From positions 744,001 through 808,000 of the forward strand of contig NZ_JASBRG010000001.1 in NCBI RefSeq assembly GCF_029961145.1: a DNA stretch of 64,000 nucleotides, written 5' to 3'. Under the pieces are notes generated by a model that was given only the letters and a program-made list of their open reading frames with translations, made no database searches and was not told the origin of the DNA. The stretch is from Pinibacter soli. Its GTDB lineage: Bacteria > Bacteroidota > Bacteroidia > Chitinophagales > Chitinophagaceae. The translations under genes and the position numbers were made by a program. Below are positions 52,492 to 61,024 of this stretch, in pieces (position 1 is the first letter of the stretch; the number at the start of each line of letters is the position of its first letter).

Positions 52492-52629
52492 TTACCAAGG
52501 GTTGCTTGCTTTTATTTCGGCAAGCGGGTCAAGCGCAGGTTTTGATTCATCAAGCACCACAGCGTTATTGACCTCATAATACACCTTTTCCCCGAAAACC
52601 GGATAGTTTGTTACAGATATTTTTGCCAT
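52492..52629 (-). CDS. Small ORF, 45 residues, between PorP/SprF and the adhesin gene
   Basis: This is an ATG-started frame with TAA stop, 36 bases upstream of the PorP/SprF gene and on its strand. The product begins MAKISVTNYPVFGEKVYYEV and ends ASNPW, with balanced composition and no low complexity. It is soluble, with no signal peptide. The family is not recognised. Its position inside a T9SS cargo/PorP cluster and its codon-like composition suggest a real gene. Chance cannot be excluded for 45 codons. Confidence 0.5.
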   Translation of the reverse strand: MAKISVTNYPVFGEKVYYEVNNAVVLDESKPALDPLAEIKASNPW

Positions 52630-52704
52630 AAATGCCGTTTACGGGTTAGTGCTCGTTATTGGGTTGTTTACCGTCATTTTTCCACGTTCTAACAACTAAC
52701 AACT

Positions 52705-55527
52705 TCACCTCAATATTGTGACCGACCCCGTTACCGGAGCAAACCCATTGTTTAACGTAATGACATAGTAGTACGTTCCTACCGGAAGCGGACCGCCATT
52801 TACTTTTCCATCCCATGGAATGCCATACCCTTCGGATCTGTATACCAATTGTCCGTACCTGTTGTACACCTGTACCGTTGCTTTTTCATAATCTGTGAGG
52901 TTGGCTATTTGCCAGTAGTCGTTAATGCCGTCGCCGTTAGGGCTGAATGCATTCGGCACTTTTACCGGCCTCAAAATTTTCACTGTAAGTTCATCTGTGG
53001 CTGTGCAACCGCTTTCGCCTGCGGTTGCTGTTAACACAAATGTTTGATCATGTATCGCTGTGTATGTTGGTGTAAGAATAGATGGGTTGTCCAGCAATGA
53101 TGCCGGGCTCCAGCGAAAGTTGACATCTGTACTGTTGTTTGCCGTTGCTTTAAAGGTTATTTTTTCTCCTGCTGCCACGGCAAATGACGGACCGGCGTCA
53201 ATCGCCGGCTTCGCATTTACCAATACATTTTTCTGTGCCGGATCAGAAACGCAGCCTGCAGCATCTGTTACTGTAAGGCTAACGTTGTAGGCACCCGGCG
53301 CTGCAAATAGCTTTACAGGGTTTTGTTCTGTAGAAACGCTTCCATCTGCAAAATTCCAGTGCCAGCTTTTTAGGGTGCGGCTGTTGCCAACGCTTTGATC
53401 CGTGAAAATATTTTCTGTTCCCTCGCACACTATTGCCGGGTTAACTGAGAAAGCAGCTGTGGGCTTGCTGTCGAAATTGTTGAAAGTTTTTACAGTGTCT
53501 GCAGCGCATCCAACAGAATCAATGGCCAGTAATTCTGCCGAGTGATTACCTGTCGTGAAAATGTGGTCAACAGTTTTTCCCGAAGCAGTTGTGTTGTCGG
53601 AAAAAGTCCACTCCCACCTTTTAATATTTTCTTTTGTAGAAAAAACATCCTCCCCTGTGAAACGGATGTTTTCTGATGCGGTGCAGTTGTTGAACACTAC
53701 ATTGAAATTGGTTGAATAACCGGGCTTTACTAATACCTGATACGTTATTATTTCTGTTTGATCACAGGTGGGCACATTGGCTCCCGAAGCATACAACGGA
53801 ACATCGAATGTGCCCGGTCTGGCAAATGTGTAGTAACCGGGCAGCGTGTACTTAAAATATTGGACGCCATTTACAGTAGTTGTTGCTACAGGCTCCGGCG
53901 CATTGATCACTAAATCATTTGCCGGAGAAATAACTCCTGACAATTGGCTGAAGCGCCAACTTAACTGATCGGGTTTGTATCGCATTAATACAGATAATTC
54001 AACGGGTGTCTTCACGCAAGTATATGCGTTCGGCTCGTCGGTTGAGCTGTATTTGTTTTTGAAAGAAGATAGTCCACTCTTGTTGCCGAACATTGTTCCC
54101 GCGTTGTAACCATATGATTCAGAACCGCCTAGCCCATAAGTAATACCAGTAAATGCAGAATCACTCTCTACTATGCATTGCGCCTGCGCTGCGTTCCATC
54201 TTTTTATCACAACACTATAGCCCGGGTAATTCGGATGGTCATACAAATCATCATAGCCGCCGTTTGCGCCATCTATTTTTAATGTAGGCAAACCACCGTT
54301 TGGTATAATGAGGGAAAGGTAATTGACATTAATATTTTGCTTGTTGTTTCTGAGAAAATTGATGTGGGCAATTGACTGTTCGAGCGGGCTTATATAGATC
54401 ATTTCCGGGTCGCCGTCTCCGGTGTAACCGCAGGCATTTATCGAAGGAAGATATTGCGCCAGCATTACCGGCTGATCTGCCTGGATATAATCTGCGGTAT
54501 TACTTTGATATTCGTAGTAGTTGCCATTAATGCCAAATAGACGTTGTCCATTTTTTGTTACAACCGTAGCGGGATCTTTTACTATTATTCTAAACACATT
54601 GAGGTTGTGCTGTTTTGGAGCATTGTCCACGCAGCTTGGCGCCGTAAGATATTGTTTGCCCCATGCATTATAGGGAAACAATTGCTGCATCAAATTATCA
54701 CCTGTTCCATTAAATCCTGTGCAGGCAATTTGCGTTTGACTGCTTCCCGAAAAAACGCCAATTGGATGACATGGCTCTACACCGCTGCTAATAGAAGTTA
54801 CACTTGTGCCGGTAAGATCAAGGCTCGCTTCATTATCTTTTGCGGCGCCGAGAATTTGATAGACCTGTCCTTTTTGCAGATCTACTTCAAAAGGCACGTT
54901 TGCCACATGGCCGTTGCGTGTTGCTACAGAAGGCACAATGTGAATACGAGTATTGTTTTCTTTTGCTATCACATACATCCACGAAAAGCAGTCTTTGCTC
55001 GCACCATAAGTAGCGGAAAAAAATTGCCGGGTGTTCAGCGACATATAGGAGTTGCCCCATGCTTCCACAGGTATCAACATAGATGCACCTGAATTGTCTT
55101 TTGAAAAGATGTGTGCATAAGCGACTATCGGGGTGGTGCTTTCAATGTGAATCCCTTTCGTAAACAATCCTTCGGAGCCGCTGCCACCAAAGCCCGGAGG
55201 CGCTGTGTACAATCTTGCATCAATAGGAGAAGAAGGCGTTGAGAAAACGCCTTTCGGAATCAGATCGCTTGCCACAATACTTTTTACGGGAACGGTATAC
55301 GTTTTCGTGTACGCTGTACCGTTAATAGAAACGGTAACAATGGCATCTTGTTCCGCACTGAAATAGAGAATCATTTCCTGCGAATTGTCTTTGCCTGGTT
55401 CCATAAGCTGGTTGTGCCCGTAACCTACCCAAAACTCCTTTCCTTTGTTGGAAAGAGTTTGAGTAAAAGCCCACCCATTATGTAACAGCACAAAAGCCAT
55501 TATTACTATTTTTACTCTAATATGCAT
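52705..55527 (-). CDS. Giant surface protein: IgGFc-like N-terminus, PKD domains, type-B T9SS sorting domain
   Basis: This 940-residue protein has a signal peptide (to about residue 23). The N-terminal half (about 25-480) resembles the IgGFc-binding protein N-terminal domain (NKGKEFWVGYGHNQLMEPG; STTPIVAYAHIFSKD; IPVEAWGNSYM). PKD-like domains follow, one with WEWTFSDNTTASGKTVDHIF and one with WHWNFADGSVSTEQNP. The last 85 or so residues are the gliding-motility-associated (CHU_C, type B) sorting domain: VPNAFSPNGDGINDYW, VYNRYGQLVY, LPVGTYYYVITL. It should be secreted by the T9SS and attached at the surface. It is shorter than its paralogue upstream. Confidence 0.93.
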   Translation of the reverse strand: MHIRVKIVIMAFVLLHNGWAFTQTLSNKGKEFWVGYGHNQLMEPGKDNSQEMILYFSAEQDAIVTVSINGTAYTKTYTVPVKSIVASDLIPKGVFSTPSSPIDARLYTAPPGFGGSGSEGLFTKGIHIESTTPIVAYAHIFSKDNSGASMLIPVEAWGNSYMSLNTRQFFSATYGASKDCFSWMYVIAKENNTRIHIVPSVATRNGHVANVPFEVDLQKGQVYQILGAAKDNEASLDLTGTSVTSISSGVEPCHPIGVFSGSSQTQIACTGFNGTGDNLMQQLFPYNAWGKQYLTAPSCVDNAPKQHNLNVFRIIVKDPATVVTKNGQRLFGINGNYYEYQSNTADYIQADQPVMLAQYLPSINACGYTGDGDPEMIYISPLEQSIAHINFLRNNKQNINVNYLSLIIPNGGLPTLKIDGANGGYDDLYDHPNYPGYSVVIKRWNAAQAQCIVESDSAFTGITYGLGGSESYGYNAGTMFGNKSGLSSFKNKYSSTDEPNAYTCVKTPVELSVLMRYKPDQLSWRFSQLSGVISPANDLVINAPEPVATTTVNGVQYFKYTLPGYYTFARPGTFDVPLYASGANVPTCDQTEIITYQVLVKPGYSTNFNVVFNNCTASENIRFTGEDVFSTKENIKRWEWTFSDNTTASGKTVDHIFTTGNHSAELLAIDSVGCAADTVKTFNNFDSKPTAAFSVNPAIVCEGTENIFTDQSVGNSRTLKSWHWNFADGSVSTEQNPVKLFAAPGAYNVSLTVTDAAGCVSDPAQKNVLVNAKPAIDAGPSFAVAAGEKITFKATANNSTDVNFRWSPASLLDNPSILTPTYTAIHDQTFVLTATAGESGCTATDELTVKILRPVKVPNAFSPNGDGINDYWQIANLTDYEKATVQVYNRYGQLVYRSEGYGIPWDGKVNGGPLPVGTYYYVITLNNGFAPVTGSVTILR

Positions 55528-55543
55528 GTGCCGGACAAGCCGG

Positions 55544-55770
55544 AATTAAGAATTAAGAATTAGGAATTAAGAATGCCTTTGTTCAGCATTGCAAACAATT
55601 CACTTAATTCCTGTTTGTCGAAAAACAACTTCTTTCCTAATTGAAAATTGAAAGTTGAAAATGAGCAACAGTTATTAGTTTATAGTTGTTGGTCGTTAGG
55701 CTTCAACTTCGAATAATTGTTATTAAGGTCTGATAACCATCAACTAATTTTCAACTTTCAATTTTCAACT
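55544..55770. repeat. Inverted-repeat words in the gap between the two adhesin genes
   Basis: 55544-55575 reiterates TTAAGAATTAAGAATTAGGA (single arm, with a weak partner CTTAATTCCTG near 55600). 55641-55661 (TTGAAAATTGAAAGTTGAAA) and 55745-55770 (AATTTTCAACTTTCAATTTT and onward) are inverted partners of the TTTCAATTTTCAA family. The right arm touches the stop codon (55769-55771) of the upstream adhesin gene. Confidence 0.85.
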
Positions 55771-58700
55771 ATCTTATAATCGTCACCGAACCCGTCATTG
55801 CCGGTTCGCCTTGCTTTACATTGATCACATAGTAGTAAGTTCCCACCGGCAGCGAGGCTCCGTTCATTCTTCCATCCCATGGTACTGTGTAGCCATGAGA
55901 AGAATATACTTTCTGTCCGTACCTGTTAAACACATTCACTGTGCAATCCACGTAATCGGCGAGGTTCTTAATGTTCCATGTGTCGTTGATGCCATCACCA
56001 TTTGGAGAAAATACATTCGGCACTTTTACGGGCCTCAGGATTTTCACCAGCATTTCATCTGTTGCTGTACACACGCCATCTTTATCTGTTGCCGTCAACA
56101 CAAATATTTGATCTTGTATCACGTAGTATGATGGGTTCAGAATGTTGGGATTGTTCAGCAAAGAAGCAGGTGCCCAACTATAGCTTAACTGGCTCGCGTT
56201 TTGAGCTGTCGCCTTTAATATGACAGATGTATTTTCTTCTGCCGCAAGATCCGGACCTGCATTGATCACAGGTTTAATGCGCACTGTCACGTTATCATCA
56301 GCTGTGCCGCCAGTTGCACTACAACCGTTTTTATCTGTTACCGTTAATGACACGGCGTAGGTGCCAAACTTGTTGTACAGCTTGCCTGGGTTTTGCACGG
56401 ACGAGTTAGTTCCATCACCAAAGCTCCAGTTCCACCCCGCGATAGCTGCACCTGCAGAAGTGCTCTTATCGCTGAATTGCACAGTTACTCCTTCACAAGG
56501 GCCTTTGTCGGAAATATCAAACGCTACAACCGGCTTTGGCTTGAAAACGTTGGTCGTTAATTGCTGGCTCGCATTTGCAAAACAACCGAATGCAGAAGTT
56601 GTCTTCAGTGTTACGGTGTATGCTTGTTGCGCCGCATACACGTGCGTTGGGCTTTGGGCAACAGAGTTACCGCCATCACCAAACTGCCAGTCATACGTCA
56701 ATGTGCCCGGCTCTGTGTTGGTGCTTTTGTTAGTGAACACAGCATCACCACCCGGCATACAGATGGCCGTTGGCAAATCAAACGCTGCGGTTGGCAGTAC
56801 ATGCACGTTAACCGGTTTTGTAGACACAGGGCTTACACAACCATCTTTGCTCGTAACTTTTAAAGTAACGGAATATGATTTTGCGGTCGCAAATGTTTTA
56901 TCAAAAGGATTACCGTTTGTATAAGTTACATCAGGGTTGCCATCACCAAAGTTCCATGTCCATGATTGGATGGCAGCAGCTGGGTCTGCAGCTGTATTGA
57001 TAGTTGACTGATCAGTAAAAGTGGATTTATCTCCAAAGCAAACATCGGCCAATGTTGTAAATGCAGCCTGTGGCACCGGTCTTACGAAGATAGCATTCGT
57101 GGCAGAATCTGTACAGCCATTGTCAGAACCATAGATGTACCAGACGTCATGCTTACCTGCAGTTGTTGAAGATGGCGTAAAGTTGCCAGATGCATCTGTT
57201 GCATCTCCTTTATAATAACCCTTACCTGTTACTCCATTGGTAACAGTTGCGAATGCAACAGACACTGTTCCTTTCGTATTCAGGCAAACAGCCGGCGGCA
57301 CAATCGGGTCGAACCTGATAATTGGCTTTGGCTGGAAGCTGGCGTCCCATGAAGTATCGCTCACACAACCTTTTGCAGAAGTTGCGCTGAATAACAATTT
57401 ATACACTGCAGGGTTCGCATATATATGTGATGCGTTTGCCGTGGTTGCGGTATTTGGGTTGGCAGGCGTTGAAGCCGCATCGCCAAAATTCCACAGGTAT
57501 GCGGAGATTGCCTGGTTATCACTTGTAGTTACATTGCCCGTAAAATTGATGAGGCCGTCATCAGGTCTGCAGCCTTTTGGATACGCAACGTTTAGTTTTG
57601 GTTTACCATAAATAGTGATCACTTTGGTGGCTGTATCGCTCATGCAGTTATCGGTGATCTTAGCCACGTGCTTGATGGTTACCGTGCCGGCATTTTTGTA
57701 AGCGTGTGATGTTGCGTTGCCATTTGTTGTTAATGTAGAATCAACGCCATCACCGTAGCTCCAGTAATATGATTGAGCGGTAACAGCCGTATTCTCGCTG
57801 ATGCTTAACTGTGTTTGCTCGCAACTAACAGCGGATACTGTAAAATCAGGAACTGCGGGCTTGCCCCCAATTACAAATGTTTTGGTGGTGTCTGCAGCAC
57901 ATCCCACATTATCTATAGCCAATAGTTCTGCGCTGTTTTTTCCGGCATTGAATGTGAGCGATTGTGTTTTTCCTGTACCTGTTAATGGCGTCGTGCCGTT
58001 CAGGAAGTTCCATTGCCATGTCTGTATGGTGGTGCCGTCAGTAAATTTATCTTTGGCTGTAAAGTTCACCAGTTTGCTATTGGCGCACTTGTCGTCAAAC
58101 ACAATGTCGAAATCCGTTTGCAACGCACCTTTCACCGTCACTTCATAAAAAATCGGCTCTGTGTTATCGCAGGCTTCTACACCCGGCGCCGAGGCAAATA
58201 CAGGAAGATCGTAAGTGCCTGGTTTTGTAAATTTATATATACCAGGCAATTTATACCTGTAGTAAGGAACGCCCCAAACCATTACCACGCCTGAATCCTG
58301 CGGCGACAAAATAACTGTATCTTTTGCAGGCGTCATTACACCAGACATCGAACTCAGGTTCCAAAGTATTTTACTTGGTTTGTAACGGATCAAAACCGAC
58401 AGTTCTACAGGTGTATTGGCACAGGTAACTGAACTTGTAGAATCCGGCATTTTGCCATACTGGTTCTTTACAAAAGGCAAACCGCTGAGGTTATTGATAT
58501 ACGTTCCAACATTATAAGCGTAGCTTTGGTAACTGGCAAGTCCGTAGGTAATCGCGTTAAACGCCGAATCACTCTGCACAGTACATTGGCGCGGCGGCCT
58601 GGGATCATCATTTGACTTTGTATCCCAGCATCTCACAACCACCGAATAACCCGGAAGATTTGGGTTGGGATAAATATTGGTATTTGAAGGCGGAGGCGCT

Positions 58701-59968
58701 GCACCATCAATCAACAAGGAAGAAAGACCGGCTGTAGGAATATTGAGCGTGAGGAAGTTTGTATCAATTTTATCTTTTTCACTGCGTAAAAAATTTGCCT
58801 TTTTAATGCCTTGCTCTATAGGGCTCAAAAATATTATTTCGGGATCGCCTTTTCCCACATACCCACATGCATCCTGCGAAGGGAATATTTGCAAAACTTG
58901 CACCGGTCCATCCGCTTCTATATAATCGGAAGTGTTGCTAACATATTCATAATAGTTGCTTTTTAATCCCGTCATGGGAACACCGTTTCTCTTAACAATA
59001 ATAGAAGGGTCCTTCACGGTAACTCTGAAAATATTGAGATTGTGCACACGAAAATTTGAAGTTCTGCTCGAAGGCGTAGTAATATATCGTCTGCCCCATG
59101 ACTCCACTGGAAACATTTGCTGCATCATGGCGTCTTCGGCGAGTGTGGTTGTGTTGCATAGATTAACATATGCACCGCTGCTGCCGACGAACGTAGCAAT
59201 CGGGTAGCAGACGCCATTACTGTTAGCAATCGAATTAACCGTTGTTCCATTAAAATCATTGGAGATATTCGGGTCGTCTACGCCAGCCAATATCTGGTAG
59301 ATCTGTCCCTTGTTCAGGGTAACATCTATCGGCACATTTGCCGGAAGGCCGGTCCTGGTATTATGTGAAGGTGTGATCCTGACTTTTGTGTTATCATAAT
59401 TGGCGACGACAAAAATCCACCCGTAGCGCTCGTAGGCGCTAAAGTTATTTACCTTTTGATCTGCGCTGGTTATTTTGTAGGAGTACCCCCAGGAATTAAC
59501 GGGTATCAACATTGTCGCTGTCGCTGCTGCTTCATTAGGCGCGAAGGCATAGGCAACGATGGGCACATCACTTACAATATGAATACCTTTTTTAGTAAAA
59601 AGCCCTTCTGAGCTGGTCCCGCCCCATAGGACGGGTCTTGTGTACAACATCGCGTCATAAGGCTGGCCCGGAACATCCCTTGCGCCAATAGGCATCTCCT
59701 CTGTTGTAAGAACAGAATTAGCCGGCACATTGTATGTCTTCGAGTAGGCGGTACCATCAATACTAACCGTAACATTTGCTGGTTGATTGTCTGTGCTGAT
59801 AATGATTGTAAAACGGGGCGTGTCAGATGGAAACCAGGATGAGCGCTCCATGCTACCCGTATGACCCATGCCAGTCCAGAACTCGGTTCCTTTGTTAGTT
59901 ATATTCTGGGCACTGGATATAGCTTGTAAGCCAAGTACAAAAAGCACTATGTAAATAATACGTTTCAT
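55769..59968 (-). CDS. Giant T9SS-secreted surface protein with about six PKD domains
   Basis: This 1399-residue protein starts at ATG 59968 with a signal peptide (MKRIIYIVLFVLGLQAISSAQ). The N-terminal 600 or so residues match the IgGFc-binding-like domain of its neighbour (NKGTEFWTGMGHTGSMERS; IPVNSWGYSYKI; SSLLIDGAAPPPSN). From about 640 it has around six PKD-like repeats recognised by W/Y-x-F/Y-GDG (YYWSYGDGVDS, YLWNFGDAAS, WTWNFGDGNPD, YDWQFGDGGNS, WNWSFGDGTNSS). The C-terminus is a type-B CHU_C sorting domain (VPNVFSPNGDGINDTW, VFNRYGQKVY). It is an adhesin or matrix protein; its ligand is unknown. Confidence 0.94.
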   Translation of the reverse strand: MKRIIYIVLFVLGLQAISSAQNITNKGTEFWTGMGHTGSMERSSWFPSDTPRFTIIISTDNQPANVTVSIDGTAYSKTYNVPANSVLTTEEMPIGARDVPGQPYDAMLYTRPVLWGGTSSEGLFTKKGIHIVSDVPIVAYAFAPNEAAATATMLIPVNSWGYSYKITSADQKVNNFSAYERYGWIFVVANYDNTKVRITPSHNTRTGLPANVPIDVTLNKGQIYQILAGVDDPNISNDFNGTTVNSIANSNGVCYPIATFVGSSGAYVNLCNTTTLAEDAMMQQMFPVESWGRRYITTPSSRTSNFRVHNLNIFRVTVKDPSIIVKRNGVPMTGLKSNYYEYVSNTSDYIEADGPVQVLQIFPSQDACGYVGKGDPEIIFLSPIEQGIKKANFLRSEKDKIDTNFLTLNIPTAGLSSLLIDGAAPPPSNTNIYPNPNLPGYSVVVRCWDTKSNDDPRPPRQCTVQSDSAFNAITYGLASYQSYAYNVGTYINNLSGLPFVKNQYGKMPDSTSSVTCANTPVELSVLIRYKPSKILWNLSSMSGVMTPAKDTVILSPQDSGVVMVWGVPYYRYKLPGIYKFTKPGTYDLPVFASAPGVEACDNTEPIFYEVTVKGALQTDFDIVFDDKCANSKLVNFTAKDKFTDGTTIQTWQWNFLNGTTPLTGTGKTQSLTFNAGKNSAELLAIDNVGCAADTTKTFVIGGKPAVPDFTVSAVSCEQTQLSISENTAVTAQSYYWSYGDGVDSTLTTNGNATSHAYKNAGTVTIKHVAKITDNCMSDTATKVITIYGKPKLNVAYPKGCRPDDGLINFTGNVTTSDNQAISAYLWNFGDAASTPANPNTATTANASHIYANPAVYKLLFSATSAKGCVSDTSWDASFQPKPIIRFDPIVPPAVCLNTKGTVSVAFATVTNGVTGKGYYKGDATDASGNFTPSSTTAGKHDVWYIYGSDNGCTDSATNAIFVRPVPQAAFTTLADVCFGDKSTFTDQSTINTAADPAAAIQSWTWNFGDGNPDVTYTNGNPFDKTFATAKSYSVTLKVTSKDGCVSPVSTKPVNVHVLPTAAFDLPTAICMPGGDAVFTNKSTNTEPGTLTYDWQFGDGGNSVAQSPTHVYAAQQAYTVTLKTTSAFGCFANASQQLTTNVFKPKPVVAFDISDKGPCEGVTVQFSDKSTSAGAAIAGWNWSFGDGTNSSVQNPGKLYNKFGTYAVSLTVTDKNGCSATGGTADDNVTVRIKPVINAGPDLAAEENTSVILKATAQNASQLSYSWAPASLLNNPNILNPSYYVIQDQIFVLTATDKDGVCTATDEMLVKILRPVKVPNVFSPNGDGINDTWNIKNLADYVDCTVNVFNRYGQKVYSSHGYTVPWDGRMNGASLPVGTYYYVINVKQGEPAMTGSVTIIR

Positions 59969-60544
59969 TGTCAATTCTCTCGAGTGTTAGTTTTTGCTCA
60001 ATTGGCTCAGGGCTTAGGGGTTGTTTGTGTCTACCCGTTATTTGACTGTAACAAGTTGACCAGTTTGGTTGTTTTAAGAGCCTTCTTTTTTGAGCCGGGT
60101 CTCCTGCAGCAAAAGACTGTTAAAATAAGCATTTGCTTTACAGAAAACCATAGTGAATAATTATTACGATGCTACGTTTAGTTTTTGGTTTTGCCGAGCC
60201 CATCTGTGCTTAAATAACGCTTGCTTTTTCTGTTCTTTACTTTGCTTTAAACCTTCGATTTTCTCTGCCTTGTAAAGATATTCGAGTGAAATTCTTGTAC
60301 GTTAGGCTAAAATGCTTAAATATTTAATTGAGTAGAAACACCTAGATTCTGTATCCAATTTTTTATAAGATTAAAAGCGGCAGGATTTACTCTAAAACCT
60401 TACCTATTTACTCGCAATATTAAAGGTTGGTTAAGGGTATCTATAAACAGTGTTAAATAGCGTTGTTTTCCCCAGCAAATTGGCATGGAGGGCATGCTTA
60501 TTGAAAACATGTTCATGAATATTTAATCAAATAAAAAAATAGCC
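59969..60544. other. 576-bp intergenic region upstream of the adhesin cluster
   Basis: Divergent gap between the large adhesin (minus) and a small hypothetical gene (plus). No ORF, RNA gene, inverted-repeat element or clear consensus promoter was found. The long A/T-rich leader-like sequence probably contains promoters for both directions, and it is one of the few long gaps without a word-type repeat. Confidence 0.5.
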
Positions 60545-60811
60545 ATGAAAAAGAACAGACAAAAAACATTTCAATTTGATATAGCAACAGTAAACGAAAA
60601 CCCTGTACACGTAGTTGTGACTCCTTACATAGCGGTAGACAAGCAAAGATTTCGCGTAAGCTATAATGGAGGTCCGGTTCACATATTTGGTGTAGATGAC
60701 GTCTCTCATGAAGTGATGTATATGGATGGAGCCGCCTCATCGATTGCTCCGGAAATTAAAAGTGCTATTGAAGAAGAACTACAGGAATATGTTTTACAAT
60801 TAGCCGCCTAG
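60545..60811 (+). CDS. Small hypothetical protein, 88 residues
   Basis: No family is assigned. The sequence reads as a compact alpha+beta domain: basic start (MKKNRQKTFQFDIATVNENP), strands HVVVTPYIAV and KQRFRVSYNGGPVHIFGVDD, then an acidic helix (PEIKSAIEEELQEYVLQLAA). It has no signal peptide or membrane segment. A terminator follows 20 bases after the stop, so it is monocistronic. Similar small proteins with an RFRVS(Y/I) strand occur in Bacteroidota, but their function is not known to me. Confidence 0.72.
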   Translation: MKKNRQKTFQFDIATVNENPVHVVVTPYIAVDKQRFRVSYNGGPVHIFGVDDVSHEVMYMDGAASSIAPEIKSAIEEELQEYVLQLAA

Positions 60812-60830
60812 TTATATATCCATTTTTAAA

Positions 60831-60866
60831 AATGCCGGTGGGTTTTGATCCAACGGCATTATTTTT
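60831..60866 (+). terminator. Intrinsic terminator after the small hypothetical gene
   Basis: AATGCCG (60831-60837) and CGGCATT (60854-60860) form the stem, with ATTTTTCC behind. Confidence 0.8.
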
Positions 60867-61024
60867 CCTGATAGTCAGTAAACATTTTCGTCAGCCTAAT
60901 GATATCCCCGATCAAATAAAGGTAAATTGATCAAATTCAAATAAACTGTTATTTGTCATTGTTAAACCCACAACTATTGCCAACTTTGTAAAAATACTTT
61001 AACGCGAAAAATGCAGTTACATCC

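Noticed and set aside
55544-55575. Short tandem TTAAGAATTAAGAATTAGG units, CRISPR-like at first sight
   Set aside because: Units are contiguous, degenerate and lack spacers; there are no cas genes. It belongs to the word-type repeats.
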